This document shows, piece by piece, positions 52,341 to 60,995 of a stretch of 64,000 nt of DNA; position 1 is the stretch's first letter, and the number at the start of each line of letters is the position of its first letter. Location: assembly GCF_010550675.1 (NCBI RefSeq), contig NZ_JAAGOA010000022.1:1-64000 (forward strand), in the 5' to 3' direction. The notes beneath the pieces were generated by a model. The model did not search any database. It was not told where the DNA came from and was given only the letters and a program-made list of their open reading frames with translations. The position numbers and the translations under genes were made by a program. The DNA comes from Phytoactinopolyspora halotolerans. GTDB lineage: Bacteria; Actinomycetota; Actinomycetes; Jiangellales; Jiangellaceae.

Positions 52341-53570
52341 TCAGCCCAGAGCCGCGCGGCGGCGGCGCAGGAACTCCTGCTCGGCGGTGTTGTCGGTCCG
52401 GGCGATCGCCTCGTCGTAAGCGGCCGCTGCCTCGTCGTCGCGGCCCAGCCTGCGGAGCAGATCGGCCCGAACCGCGTGGAACAAGTAGTAGCGATCGAGC
52501 GCGATCTCGTCCACCTGGGCCAAGGCCGCCGCCGGTCCGTCGACCTCCGCCACGGCGACGGCGCGGTGCAGCGCAACCACGGGACTCGGCGCGACGGCCA
52601 GCAACTGGTCATAGAGCTGCACGATCTGTAACCAGTCGGTCGCGGCGACGCTGGGCGCGTCGCTGTGCACGGCGCTGATCGCGGCCTGGATCTGGTACGG
52701 GCCTGGTTGATCGCGTCGCAGGCACGCCCGGACGAGCTGCTGCCCTTCGGCGATCAGTTCCCGATCCCAGCGGCTGCGATCCTGATCCGCCAGCCGCACC
52801 AGGTCCCCAGACTCCGTGGTGCGGGCGGCTCGGCGCGCCTCGGAGAGCAGCATCAGCGCCAGCAGCCCCATCACCTCGGGCTCGTCCGGCATGAGCTCGG
52901 CCAGCAGCCGGCCGAGCCGGATCGCCTCCGCACACAGGTCGGCCCGGATGAGCTGCTCGCCGGATCTGGCCGCGTAGCCCTCGTTGAAGATGAGGTAGAT
53001 GACGGCGAGTACCGCGTTGAGCCGCTCGGGAAGGTCGGCGTCGCGCGGGACCCGGTACGGGATCTTCGCGTCGCGGATCTTGCCCTTCGCCCGGACCAGG
53101 CGCTGTGCCATGGTCGGCTCCGCGGTCAGGAACGCACTCGCGATCTCGGCGGTCGTCAACCCGCCGAGCAGGCGCAACGTCAGCGCCACCTGGGCGTTCC
53201 GGGCGAGCGACGGATGACAGCAGGTGAAGATCATGCGCAGACGGTCGTCATGCACCGGACCCTCCTCCGCCGGTTCTTCCTCGGCGTGCAGCAAGGCCGC
53301 CTGGGCGTGCTTGTCCTCGCGGGCCGCCTCCCGGCGAAGGCGGTCGATGGCTCGGTTCCGGGCGGTCGTGATGATCCATCCCGACGGGCTGGGCGGAAGC
53401 CCGGATGCCGGCCAGCGCTGAACCGCGGCAGCGAACGCGTCCTGGACCGCCTCTTCGGCGACGTCGATGTCACCGAAGCGGCGGACCAGCACCGATACGG
53501 CGCGGCTGTATTCCTCGCGGAAGACCCGCTCGATCTCCGCGGGCGAGATCACCGGCGCATTGTCCGTCAC
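52341..53570 (-). CDS. ECF42-group RNA polymerase sigma factor
   Basis: This 409-aa sigma factor has region 2 ([35 protein letters not shown], residues about 20-55, with [16 protein letters not shown]) and region 4 ([32 protein letters not shown]). A long C-terminal extension with TPR-like repeats from about residue 190 ([23 protein letters not shown]) follows, the hallmark of ECF42. ECF42 factors lack an anti-sigma factor and are tied to DGPF proteins, two of which are just upstream in the same operon. GTG 53570 overlaps the DGPF stop. A promoter typical of ECF42 lies upstream of the operon. Confidence 0.92.
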   Translation of the reverse strand: MTDNAPVISPAEIERVFREEYSRAVSVLVRRFGDIDVAEEAVQDAFAAAVQRWPASGLPPSPSGWIITTARNRAIDRLRREAAREDKHAQAALLHAEEEPAEEGPVHDDRLRMIFTCCHPSLARNAQVALTLRLLGGLTTAEIASAFLTAEPTMAQRLVRAKGKIRDAKIPYRVPRDADLPERLNAVLAVIYLIFNEGYAARSGEQLIRADLCAEAIRLGRLLAELMPDEPEVMGLLALMLLSEARRAARTTESGDLVRLADQDRSRWDRELIAEGQQLVRACLRRDQPGPYQIQAAISAVHSDAPSVAATDWLQIVQLYDQLLAVAPSPVVALHRAVAVAEVDGPAAALAQVDEIALDRYYLFHAVRADLLRRLGRDDEAAAAYDEAIARTDNTAEQEFLRRRRAALG

Positions 53571-53938
53571 GCGCAGGATCTCTCGCTCTCGTCCAGCACG
53601 GGCCGGACCTCGACCGGCAGGGTGAGCGCGCGGGAGAGCTTGCGTCCCCACTCGAGCGCGGCGTCGATGTCGGGCGCCTGGATGACCGTGAAGCCACCGA
53701 CGTGCTCCTTGCCCTCGATATACGGGCCGTCGGTGACGAGCACGTCGGCGTCCTGCGGCCGCACGACCGCGGTGGCACTCGACGGGTGCAGGCCGGCGGC
53801 GAACACCCAGGCGCCGGCCTCGCGCATCTCCGCGTTCACCGCTCGGACGTTCTCGATGACAGAGTCCAGGACCTCGGCCGGCGGTGAACCGCCGTCGGGC
53901 TGGTAGATACTGAGCAGGTACCGGTTCACGTCAGGCAT
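53567..53938 (-). CDS. DGPF/YCII-related protein 2
   Basis: This 123-aa protein is of the YCII-like/DGPF domain family ([34 protein letters not shown]), which usually accompanies ECF42 sigma factors. The DGP-Y-x-E-x-KE motif is the family mark. Its ATG (53936-53938) is preceded by GGTGGGA, and it overlaps the first DGPF gene and the sigma-factor gene on either side. The role is unknown; it may act with the sigma extension or be a small enzyme. Confidence 0.88.
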   Translation of the reverse strand: MPDVNRYLLSIYQPDGGSPPAEVLDSVIENVRAVNAEMREAGAWVFAAGLHPSSATAVVRPQDADVLVTDGPYIEGKEHVGGFTVIQAPDIDAALEWGRKLSRALTLPVEVRPVLDESERSCA

Positions 53939-54290
53939 TCCCACCGTCCTGAAACGGGCGCACCTCCACCGGGAGCAGCCGCACGGCCCGGGCGAGCTTG
54001 CGGCCCCAATCCAAGGCGACGTCGAGATCCGGCGCCTCGATGATGGTGAACCCGCCGAGGTGCTCCTTGCCCTCGATGTACGGACCGTCCGTGGTCAGCA
54101 CGTCGTCGTCGCCCTTCGCTCGCACGACCGTGGCCGTGCTCGCGGCGTGCAGACCACCGCTGAACACCCACACGCCGGCGTCTTTCATCTCTTGCTCCAA
54201 TGCGTTCAGGTCACGCATGACGGGCTCAAGGATCTCCGGCTCGGGAGCCGGCCCATCCGGCTGGTAGATGCTGAGCAGGTACTGAGTCAT
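53931..54290 (-). CDS. DGPF/YCII-related protein 1
   Basis: This 119-aa paralogue of the next gene ([40 protein letters not shown]) has the DGP-Y motif. GGGAGGAAACC precedes ATG 54290. It is the first gene in the operon with the second DGPF protein and the ECF42 sigma factor. About 50 bases upstream is the TGTCGAT-15-TCGTGTAG promoter, so the operon is presumably under its own sigma factor. Confidence 0.9.
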   Translation of the reverse strand: MTQYLLSIYQPDGPAPEPEILEPVMRDLNALEQEMKDAGVWVFSGGLHAASTATVVRAKGDDDVLTTDGPYIEGKEHLGGFTIIEAPDLDVALDWGRKLARAVRLLPVEVRPFQDGGNA

Positions 54291-54342
54291 GGTTTCCTCC
54301 CTGAAGGTGACGGTACCGGCCGTCGCGCCGGTCTCTCACCCT

Positions 54343-54372
54343 CTACACGAACGACCCACGCCCGAATCGACA
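54343..54372 (-). promoter_or_regulatory. ECF42-type autoregulated promoter
   Basis: The minus strand reads TGTCGAT, 15 bp, TCGTGTAG. This is identical in both boxes and spacing to the promoter in front of the F420 oxidoreductase at 27,176-27,205. The -35 word matches published ECF42 targets. It lies 53 bp ahead of the first DGPF gene. Confidence 0.8.
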
Positions 54373-54426
54373 CCGCACGCATAGCTCTGGAGCACAACGT
54401 ATGCCAGACGGGCTACGCTTGGGATT

Positions 54427-54741
54427 GTGATAAAGAGCCGCACCCGCGCCTTGCGCCGAACGCTAGACGTTCACAGTGACGAGGTCAGATCTGTGCTGCG
54501 TCGGTATGGTGCTTCGAATCCGCGTCTTTTCGGTTCGGTTGCGCGCGGCGAGGCGACAACCGACAGCGATATCGATCTTCTCGTGGATCTTGATCCAGGG
54601 ATGGGAAACACGCTGTTGCGCATCGCCGGGCTGAGCGAGGAGCTATCGCAGCTACTTGGGGTCCGGGTTGACGTGGTGAGTGACGAGTTCCTCCTCGAAG
54701 GCGTCTCGCAAGCTGCTCGTGCGGAGGCCGTCGCCTTGTGA
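54427..54741 (+). CDS. MNT-domain nucleotidyltransferase, orphan MntA-like
   Basis: This 104-aa minimal nucleotidyltransferase has the active-site pattern RLFGSVARGEATTDSDIDLLVDL (GS-x-D-x-D with Asp near residues 48 and 50), and a third acidic residue in VRVDVVSDE. MntA antitoxins of this type add AMP to the partner HepT toxin. No HepT (HEPN) gene follows; only 148 bp of non-coding DNA separate it from the next gene. GTG 54427 has TACGCT seven bases upstream and no ribosome site, suggesting leaderless translation. Confidence 0.85.
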   Translation: MIKSRTRALRRTLDVHSDEVRSVLRRYGASNPRLFGSVARGEATTDSDIDLLVDLDPGMGNTLLRIAGLSEELSQLLGVRVDVVSDEFLLEGVSQAARAEAVAL

Positions 54742-54745
54742 GCCG

Positions 54746-54764
54746 GCTGACGCCGTTCGTCAGC
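54746..54764 (+). terminator. Hairpin terminator after MNT gene
   Basis: GCTGACG (54746-54752) pairs with CGTCAGC (54758-54764) around CCGTT, five bases past the MNT stop. The word GAGCCGGCTGACG recurs about 75 bp downstream (around 54,818), perhaps a short duplication. The 148-bp gap to the next gene shows no trace of a HepT toxin frame. Confidence 0.5.
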
Positions 54765-54889
54765 ACGTGAGTTCGTCTGAACAGGCCGATCCTGCCCATG
54801 ATCTCGCAGATGCAGAGCCGGCTGACGAGCACTGACCCATCGCGAAAACGACGTAGCGTGCACGGCTCACGACCACCATGATGAGCTGA

Positions 54890-55873
54890 ATGAGCGGCAT
54901 GAAGGAGGCCGACCTCCAGTACGTGTGCCAGGCCTTCACATTGGGCGGGTTGCACGACGTCCAGCGTGTCGCCCGGGGCGCGATGGGCGCCGTCTGGCGG
55001 ATAGACGTGTCGTCACCGGTCTCGACGTCGCTCACCACGTACGCGGGGAAGGAGCTCTTCTGGGAGATTCCGAGCGCTGACGCTGTCGTCGACGAGGTGC
55101 GCTTCGTCGACGCGTGCCGGGACGCGGGCGTGCCCAGTCCGACGCCGCTGGCCACTCCGGACGGTGACTACCTCGTCACCGACATGTCCGGGCGGGTGTG
55201 GCGTCTCTACGAATGGGTGGACGGTCGCGTGCCCGAACTCTCCGACGAGGACACGGTCAGATGGCTGGCCGCTCAGATCGGCCACATCCATGCGCTCGGC
55301 ATCACACCACCCGCCGGGGTTGAGCCGCACCCGTTCTACCAGCGTGTGGACGTCGACTGGGAGAGTCTTGCCGGAGACGCGGCCGCGTCCGGCACCGGCT
55401 GGGCACCGGATCTCGAAGCCAAGCTCGACCAACTTGTCGAGCTCTCCGACCTGGTCAACACCGCGCCCGACGACGAGCCGGTGATGTGCCACCGCGATCC
55501 CAAGGCCACCAATGTGCTTCAGGACGCGGCCGGGCGACGATGGCTCGTCGACTGGGACAACTCCGGCCCGATGGACCCGGCACGAGAGCTCGGCCTGCTC
55601 CTCATGCATCACCTGAACGACGTCGACGCGCTCCGCTCGATCTCCGCCACCTACCGCGAGCACGGCGGCGTCCCGACGCTGCACGACGCCCACGCCTTCG
55701 CGACCGGGCTGGCCGTGTGGCTGAACTTCCTGTACGGCCAGGCACGAGTGGTGCTGGATGCGGACACCACCGACGACGATCGACGTTTCGCCGAACCGCG
55801 CGTCACCGGCCTGCTGCACACCATGCCGACGCTGGCGCAGCTCGAACGAGCGGCCATGGCGGTGGCGTCGTAG
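54890..55873 (+). CDS. APH-family phosphotransferase, CHRD variant
   Basis: This 327-aa kinase-like protein has a catalytic loop VMCHRDPKATNVLQD at about residue 200, followed by WLVDWDNSGPMDP with the metal aspartate. The usual HGD is HRD here, as in protein-kinase-like members, and is still compatible with catalysis. The N-terminal lobe is less clear. ATG 54890 or 54899 could start it; an APH-like family of unknown substrate. No operon partner. Confidence 0.83.
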   Translation: MSGMKEADLQYVCQAFTLGGLHDVQRVARGAMGAVWRIDVSSPVSTSLTTYAGKELFWEIPSADAVVDEVRFVDACRDAGVPSPTPLATPDGDYLVTDMSGRVWRLYEWVDGRVPELSDEDTVRWLAAQIGHIHALGITPPAGVEPHPFYQRVDVDWESLAGDAAASGTGWAPDLEAKLDQLVELSDLVNTAPDDEPVMCHRDPKATNVLQDAAGRRWLVDWDNSGPMDPARELGLLLMHHLNDVDALRSISATYREHGGVPTLHDAHAFATGLAVWLNFLYGQARVVLDADTTDDDRRFAEPRVTGLLHTMPTLAQLERAAMAVAS

Positions 55874-55929
55874 CTCGCGCATCTCCTTAACCGCGTTAAT
55901 GCCGATCGCAGGCAGCAGTACACCTAGCC

Positions 55930-55954
55930 TGATATATACTCTTGGTATCTATCA
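55930..55954. promoter_or_regulatory. VapBC promoter-operator
   Basis: TGATA (55930-55934) and TATCA (55950-55954) form the outer ends of an inverted repeat, with TATAC/GTAT inside. It overlaps a TATACT -10-like box (55935-55940). It lies about 20 bp before the vapB ATG, and VapBC complexes bind such sites to repress their own operon. Confidence 0.6.
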
Positions 55955-55971
55955 GCTTGGAGGTAGTACCC

Positions 55972-56235
55972 ATGGCGACTACGACACCGGACACACCGAC
56001 CACGGCCGTCGCGAAGGTGTTCATGCACGGCCGGAGCCAAGCTGTTCGTCTACCGAAGGCCTTTCGAGTCGACAGCGATCGTGTACGGGTGCGGCGGGCC
56101 GGACGTGGTCTCTACCTCGAACCGGTCATCACCGACGTCGACGAGTGGTTCGCCGCCATGGATCGCCACAAGGATGTTGAATTCATGCCGGACGGACGCG
56201 AACAACCTGACCTACCCGCCGAACGCGCATGGTAG
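55972..56235 (+). CDS. vapB: VapB antitoxin (AbrB-type fold)
   Basis: This 87-aa antitoxin has the N-terminal swapped-hairpin DNA-binding domain AKVFMHGRSQAVRLPKAFR, typical of enteric-type VapB, and an acidic C-terminal tail (VDEWFAAMDRHKDVEFMPDG) that should plug the VapC active site. GGAGG lies 8 bases before ATG 55972. It overlaps the toxin frame at its 3-prime end. The AT-rich operator upstream suits self-repression. Confidence 0.92.
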   Translation: MATTTPDTPTTAVAKVFMHGRSQAVRLPKAFRVDSDRVRVRRAGRGLYLEPVITDVDEWFAAMDRHKDVEFMPDGREQPDLPAERAW

Positions 56236-56252
56236 CCGAGGGGTCAGCGGAC

Positions 56253-56666
56253 ATGGCCGTCATGCTCGACACCGACACCGCCATTGCCCTCATACGTGGT
56301 CGGCCGACATCTGCGCGTGACCGCTATCGAGAGACGCATGCCGAGGGGCACGAAGTATGGCTCTCGTCGATCAGCGTATTCGAGCTCTGGTACGGCGTGA
56401 ACCGCAGCCGCGACGTCCACGAGAACACCGAGCGGCTTGCGGACTTCCTCAGCGGACCTATCACCATTGCCGACTTCAATGAACTCGACGCCGCTCGCGC
56501 GGCGCAAATACGAGCAGAACTCGCAGCGGCCGGCACACCCATCGGCCCGTACGACCTGCTGATAGCGGGACAGGCTGCGCGGGCCGGGCACACCCTGGTC
56601 AGCGCGAACGGCCGTGAATTCGATCGAGTGAAATACCTCCAGGTCGAGAAATGGATCGCATCCTAG
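56253..56666 (+). CDS. vapC: VapC toxin, PIN-domain ribonuclease
   Basis: This 137-aa PIN nuclease has the acidic site: MLDTDTAIALI (Asp6), SSISVFELWYG (Glu), and IGPYDLLIAGQAARAGHTLVSAN with Asp near 98. The C-terminal REFDRVKYLQVEKW resembles VapC proteins that cut initiator tRNA. ATG 56253 has GAGGGG upstream. The in-frame ATG 56229 overlaps the vapB stop and is the alternative. Toxin and antitoxin are in the usual order. Confidence 0.92.
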   Translation: MAVMLDTDTAIALIRGRPTSARDRYRETHAEGHEVWLSSISVFELWYGVNRSRDVHENTERLADFLSGPITIADFNELDAARAAQIRAELAAAGTPIGPYDLLIAGQAARAGHTLVSANGREFDRVKYLQVEKWIAS

Positions 56667-56670
56667 ATCT

Positions 56671-58530
56671 TCATGGCCGGAAGACACCACCGTGCCAGGA
56701 GCGCCACAGGGCGGCGTACGAGCCGTCGGCTGTGACCAGGTCGTCGTGCGCGCCGAGTTCGGTGAGCCGGCCGTCCTCGACGACGGCGACCCGGTCCGCG
56801 TCGTGAGCGCTGTGCAGCCGGTGCGCGATGGTGATCACCGTCCGCCCTTCGAGCACCGCCGCCAGGGACCGCTCCGCGTGCCGAGCCGTCGTCGGGTCGA
56901 GCAGTGACGTCGCCTCATCCAGGATGAGCGTGTGCGGGTCGTGCACGAGCACTCGCGCGAGCGCCAGCTGCTGTGCCTGAGCAGCGTCCAGCGGGAGCCC
57001 GCCGGCGCCCACCATCGTGTCCAGGCCGTCGGGCAGCGAACGCGCCCACGTGGCGTCGACCGTGTCCAGCGCGGCGCGCAGCCGGTCGTCGTCGACGCCC
57101 GGCACGGCCATCGCCACGTTGTCCCGCAGGCTGGCCATGAACACGTGGTGTTCCTGGGTCACCAGCACGATCTCCCTCCGGTCCGGCGGCAGGTGGGCCA
57201 CCGGGACACCGCCGACCAGGACGCGACCTGCCCGAGGGACGTCGACGCCCGCCAGCAGCCTTCCGAGGGTGGTCTTGCCCGCACCGGACGGGCCGACGAT
57301 GGCGAGTTTCTCCCCCGGCTCGACCGTGAGGTCGATGCCGTGCAGCACATCGTGGCCGTCGACGTAGGCGAAACGCACGCCGATCAGCTCGATGCGGTCA
57401 TCGGCGGGAACCTGCGCCGTACCGTCGGCGTCTGCCGACGCTGAACGGAGTTCGACGGGCCCGGGACGACCGGCCACATGCTCGATCCCCTTGATCCGGG
57501 CGAACGACGCGCCGCTGCGCTGAAGCTGCTCCAGCCACAGGTGCAGCCGCGCGATCGGCTCGGTCAGCTGCCAGATGTACAGGCTTCCGGCGACGACGGC
57601 GCCGAGGCTGACGATGCCCTCGGTGTAGGCGAACCCGCCCAGCACCAACAGCACCGCCGCCGGCAGGACGTTCGCGACATCGCTCACCGGAAAGAACACC
57701 GAGCGCAGCGCCAGCGTGCGCACGCGCGTGCGGTAGGCGCGCCCGATCGCGGCATCCGCCTCCGCCACCCGGACGTCGCGCAGACCGAACGCCTCGACGG
57801 TCCGCGCACCCTCGGCCGTCGACATCATGCTCTCCGTCACATCCGAGTTCGCCTGGCCCTCGGCCAGGTAGGCCTCGCGTGCCCGTTTCAGATACCAGCG
57901 GAACACCCACACCATCAGCGGCAGCCCGACCAGGGCGCACGCACCGAGCAACGGATGCAGGAGGAAGATCGCGCCGAAGACGAACGCCGCCTGAACGCAC
58001 GCCAGGAAGACATCGGGGGCGGCGTTCCGCAGCGTCAACCCGACGACGCCCACGTCTCCGGTCGAACGCGTGACCAGGTCACCGGTTCCCGCTCGCTCCG
58101 CCACCCGCGTCGGCAGCGCCAGCACCCCTCCCACGAACTCCTCACGCAGCCTCGCCAGCGCCCGCTCACCGAACCGGTGCACGGCGTACCGCGCACACCG
58201 GGTGAGGACGAGCTGGGCGACGGCGAACCCGAGCAGCACCAGAGCCAGTACGTTAACGGTGGACATGGTGGCGTCGCCGGCCTCGACCACGTCGACGATC
58301 TCCCCCACGATCCACGGCGGAGCGAGCGCGACCAGCGCAGCCAGGCAGGTCAGGACGACGACCGCGGCCATCGACCGGCCGTCCTCGCGGATCAGCCGCC
58401 AGGTGGCCCGCCGCACGGTCGCCGCGTCGGCCACCGGCAGCCGCCATTCATCGTGCCCACCGTCGTCACGTCCACAGCCGTCACGCCCACCGTCGGCGAT
58501 CCCTTGGTTGCTCACCGACTGCCGGCTCAC
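56671..58530 (-). CDS. Heterodimeric ABC exporter subunit B
   Basis: This 619-aa fused membrane-ATPase exporter half has six helices (TCLAALVALAPPWIVGEIVDVV and onward) and an ATPase domain with Walker A GPSGAGKTTLGRLL, Walker B LILDEATSLLD and switch IAHRLHS, all intact. The signature motif is degenerate: LDAAQAQQLALAR instead of LSGGQ. This complements subunit A (next gene upstream), which has the reverse pattern. GTG 58530 overlaps the subunit A stop (GTGA). Exported substrate unknown; lipid or drug export is plausible. Confidence 0.92.
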   Translation of the reverse strand: MSRQSVSNQGIADGGRDGCGRDDGGHDEWRLPVADAATVRRATWRLIREDGRSMAAVVVLTCLAALVALAPPWIVGEIVDVVEAGDATMSTVNVLALVLLGFAVAQLVLTRCARYAVHRFGERALARLREEFVGGVLALPTRVAERAGTGDLVTRSTGDVGVVGLTLRNAAPDVFLACVQAAFVFGAIFLLHPLLGACALVGLPLMVWVFRWYLKRAREAYLAEGQANSDVTESMMSTAEGARTVEAFGLRDVRVAEADAAIGRAYRTRVRTLALRSVFFPVSDVANVLPAAVLLVLGGFAYTEGIVSLGAVVAGSLYIWQLTEPIARLHLWLEQLQRSGASFARIKGIEHVAGRPGPVELRSASADADGTAQVPADDRIELIGVRFAYVDGHDVLHGIDLTVEPGEKLAIVGPSGAGKTTLGRLLAGVDVPRAGRVLVGGVPVAHLPPDRREIVLVTQEHHVFMASLRDNVAMAVPGVDDDRLRAALDTVDATWARSLPDGLDTMVGAGGLPLDAAQAQQLALARVLVHDPHTLILDEATSLLDPTTARHAERSLAAVLEGRTVITIAHRLHSAHDADRVAVVEDGRLTELGAHDDLVTADGSYAALWRSWHGGVFRP

Positions 58531-60374
58531 AGCGCTGCCCTCTCGCTCGCGTCGTCTTCCTCCGACCCGCGGAAGACGAGGTCGCGGTAGCTCGGCTCGG
58601 TCGCCAGCAACTCCGCATGTGTGCCCACCGACCGCACGGCGCCGTCCACCACATAGGCGACCTGGTCGGCCTGGTCCAGCAGCAACGGCGACGTGCCGAT
58701 GACCAGGGTGGTGCGCCCTTGTCTCCACTCGCGGAGTCGGCGGATCATCGCCGCTTCGGTGAGCGCGTCGACCGCCGACGTCGGTTCGACGAGCAGCAGC
58801 ACCTCCGGCTCGGCCAGCAGCACCCGGACCAACCGGATCCGTTGTCGCTGCCCACCCGACAGGTTGCGTCCTTGTGGCTCGATCAGCGTGTGCAATCCGT
58901 CCCCGAGGGCGGCGACTATGTCGTCCGCGCTCGCCGCCCGCATCGCGGCTTCGATCTCGCGGTCACTCACCGTCGCACGAGGACGGCCGGTGGAACCGCC
59001 GGCACCGCTGCGATAACCGCCGTCGACGCAGTCACGCAGCGCCCCGGCGAACAGGTACGCGTCGTGATCCGCCACCAGGATCCGCCGGCGCACCTCCGTG
59101 ACGGCGATGTCGCGCAACCGGGTGCCGCCCCAGGTCACCTCGGACTCCGTGTAACGGCCGAGCCGGTCGACGATGCTTGTGGCGTCCTCGGACGTCGCGC
59201 ATACCAGGGCGCTGAGTCGGCCTGCCGGTACGACCAGCCCGGACGCCGGATCACGCAGGTCCGCGTGGCCGCTCGGTCCAGGCCTCATCGCCGGCCGGCC
59301 ATCAGTGTCCGGCCGGCCGTCGGTGTCGGGACGGCCATCGGTATCGGGCTCGACGCCGCCCGTCGTCGCATCCTCGATCTGGGGCGTCATCGCGAGGATG
59401 CGGATCACACGCCGGGCGGACACGATACCGGGAACGATGTCATCCGCAGCCTCGATGAAGAACGACACCGGAATGATCAAGATGGCCACGTACCCGTAGA
59501 CGGCGACCATCTCCCCCACCGTGATCGTGCCCTGCACCGCCTCACGCGCGGCGAGCCACACGACCACGCCGACGAACAGCACCGGCAAGCAGGCTCCCAC
59601 CGCCTGGATCCAGCTGGTGATCGCGCCGACCCGATAGCCGATCTCTCGCAACTCCGCGGACCGCGCCCGGTACCGTTGCCCGAACGTCGCTGCCCCACCG
59701 ACGCCGGAGAGCACCCGCAGCCCGGCGACCGTATCGCCGGCGAACGCGGTCAGCGCACCCTGGTGCTCGCGGTACCGGGTATCGACGCCGCGTAGCCTGC
59801 GCAGCAGCGGCCCGATCAGCAGCACCAGCACGGGCACGCCCACCAGCACCACCACCGCCAGCAGCGGCGAGATCGAGAAAAGCAGGACGGCCACGACGAC
59901 GTAGGCGATCACGGACCCCACGCCGGGACCGGCGATGGTCAGCGTCTGGGCGATGCGGCCGACGTCGGTGGCCTGCACGGTCGCCAGCTCGCCCGACGTC
60001 ACGCGCCGGGTGAGCGCGGCACCGAGCCGCACGGTCTGGCGCACGACCAGCTGCACCGTCCGCAGGGCGGCGTCGGTCCGGACGAAGGTCATCGTGCGGT
60101 GCCGCAGGATGCTCAGCACGGCGGTGACGACACCGATGCCCAGGACCGCCGACGCCCACAGGACCAGTGCCGTCATGTTCTCGCGCCGCAGACCGTCATC
60201 GATCGCACGCGCCGTCAGATACGGGGGCAGGGTGAGGCTGCACATGCCCAGGCTCGCCCACAGAGAACCGAGCAGGACCCGGCGGCGCTGCATCCGGACC
60301 AGCCACCACAGGTACCGCACGGGACCACGGCTGTCCGGCGTGCCGGGATCTGCGTACGGAACGTGGCGACGCAT
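58527..60374 (-). CDS. Heterodimeric ABC exporter subunit A, degenerate ATP site
   Basis: This 615-aa membrane-ATPase half has a complete six-helix domain (VLLGSLWASLGMCSLTLPPYL and onward). In its ATPase domain the Walker A glycine loop is lost (ALVCATSEDATSIVD), Walker B aspartate is valine (VLLLVEPTSAVD) and the switch histidine is threonine (VIGTSPLLL). The signature LSGGQRQRIRLVR is intact. It can hydrolyse ATP only in trans, with subunit B. Three tandem PDTDGR repeats sit in the linker before the ATPase domain (residues about 342-360). Confidence 0.92.
   Translation of the reverse strand: MRRHVPYADPGTPDSRGPVRYLWWLVRMQRRRVLLGSLWASLGMCSLTLPPYLTARAIDDGLRRENMTALVLWASAVLGIGVVTAVLSILRHRTMTFVRTDAALRTVQLVVRQTVRLGAALTRRVTSGELATVQATDVGRIAQTLTIAGPGVGSVIAYVVVAVLLFSISPLLAVVVLVGVPVLVLLIGPLLRRLRGVDTRYREHQGALTAFAGDTVAGLRVLSGVGGAATFGQRYRARSAELREIGYRVGAITSWIQAVGACLPVLFVGVVVWLAAREAVQGTITVGEMVAVYGYVAILIIPVSFFIEAADDIVPGIVSARRVIRILAMTPQIEDATTGGVEPDTDGRPDTDGRPDTDGRPAMRPGPSGHADLRDPASGLVVPAGRLSALVCATSEDATSIVDRLGRYTESEVTWGGTRLRDIAVTEVRRRILVADHDAYLFAGALRDCVDGGYRSGAGGSTGRPRATVSDREIEAAMRAASADDIVAALGDGLHTLIEPQGRNLSGGQRQRIRLVRVLLAEPEVLLLVEPTSAVDALTEAAMIRRLREWRQGRTTLVIGTSPLLLDQADQVAYVVDGAVRSVGTHAELLATEPSYRDLVFRGSEEDDASERAAL
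59295..59348. repeat. Three tandem 18-bp repeats in exporter linker
   Basis: Three consecutive 18-bp units, 59331-59348, 59313-59330 and 59295-59312, each encode PDTDGR on the minus strand. They fall between the membrane and ATPase domains of exporter subunit A. The units vary by a few synonymous bases, so the repeat is not brand new. Copy number could differ between strains. Confidence 0.75.
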
Positions 60375-60474
60375 GCTGCCATCATCGCGTCCTGCTCCCT
60401 CGCCCCAGCGGGCCGGGTCACGTCGCGGGACGACCCCGCAGATGGGAAGAGATCGCGGCCGGGCCGGGTTGTGC

Positions 60475-60489
60475 TACACAGGTTGTGTA
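60475..60489. promoter_or_regulatory. Inverted repeat before F420 oxidoreductase
   Basis: TACACA (60475-60480) and TGTGTA (60484-60489) form a palindrome around GGT, 29 bp before the ATG of the flavin-fold gene and in the gap shared with the divergent exporter operon. It stands out as AT-rich. It could be an operator or a -10 region of either gene; no regulator gene is nearby. Confidence 0.45.
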
Positions 60490-60517
60490 ATTTCTCGCCA
60501 CGAACCTCGGAGGATCG

Positions 60518-60880
60518 ATGAGCGCCTTCAGCGACGACGAGCTCGCCTACCTGCACGCCACCGACCGGCCCTCCAGGGACCGGCTCGCGCGACTCGCCAC
60601 CGTCGGCACCGACGGCACACCACATGTGACACCGGTGGGTTGGTCGTACAACGCCGAGCTGGACACCATCGACATCGGCGGTCGGGACTTCGCCACGACC
60701 AAGAAGTTCCGCGATGTTCAGCGTACGGAGCGTGCGGCCGCCGTCATCGACGACGTCCTCCCACCCTGGCGGCCACGGGGTATCGAGATTCGAGGACGGG
60801 CCGAGGCCATCGACGGCCCGGCGCCGATCATCCGGATCCACCCGGATCGGGTCCGCTCCTGGGGACTGGCTCAGGGCTAG
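60518..60880 (+). CDS. PPOX-class F420-dependent oxidoreductase 2
   Basis: This 120-aa split-barrel protein has RLARLATVGTDGTPHVTPVGW (residues 22-42), the FATTKKFRDVQRTERAAAVIDDV cofactor region and IIRIHPDRVRSWGL, the usual C terminus of F420-binding PPOX proteins. GGAGG lies 4 bases ahead of ATG 60518. It resembles the protein at 26.7 kb but belongs to a different subgroup and has no ECF42 promoter. Confidence 0.88.
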   Translation: MSAFSDDELAYLHATDRPSRDRLARLATVGTDGTPHVTPVGWSYNAELDTIDIGGRDFATTKKFRDVQRTERAAAVIDDVLPPWRPRGIEIRGRAEAIDGPAPIIRIHPDRVRSWGLAQG

Positions 60881-60926
60881 CGATCTCAAGCCTCGCCGTC
60901 GCCCCGGATCTCGGAAAATCCTCCAC

Positions 60927-60995
60927 GCTTCTTGAGCGTCAGTTGCGCGAATGGCGTGTGTGCCGGCACGTATTTGCAGCTGACGCTCAAGAAGC
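60927..60995. repeat. 20-bp inverted repeat overlapping a stop codon
   Basis: Arms 60927-60946 and 60976-60995 pair at 19 of 20 positions around 29 nt. The right arm contains the stop (60987-60989) of the convergent minus-strand membrane protein gene, and the left arm lies 46 bp past the flavin-fold gene. It is built like the element at 12,925: a long arm, long loop and a stop within it. Two-way terminator is the simplest reading. Confidence 0.7.

Noticed and set aside
54740-54889. A HepT toxin frame after the MNT gene
   Set aside because: No frame with HEPN motif (R-x4-6-H) is present in 148 bp.
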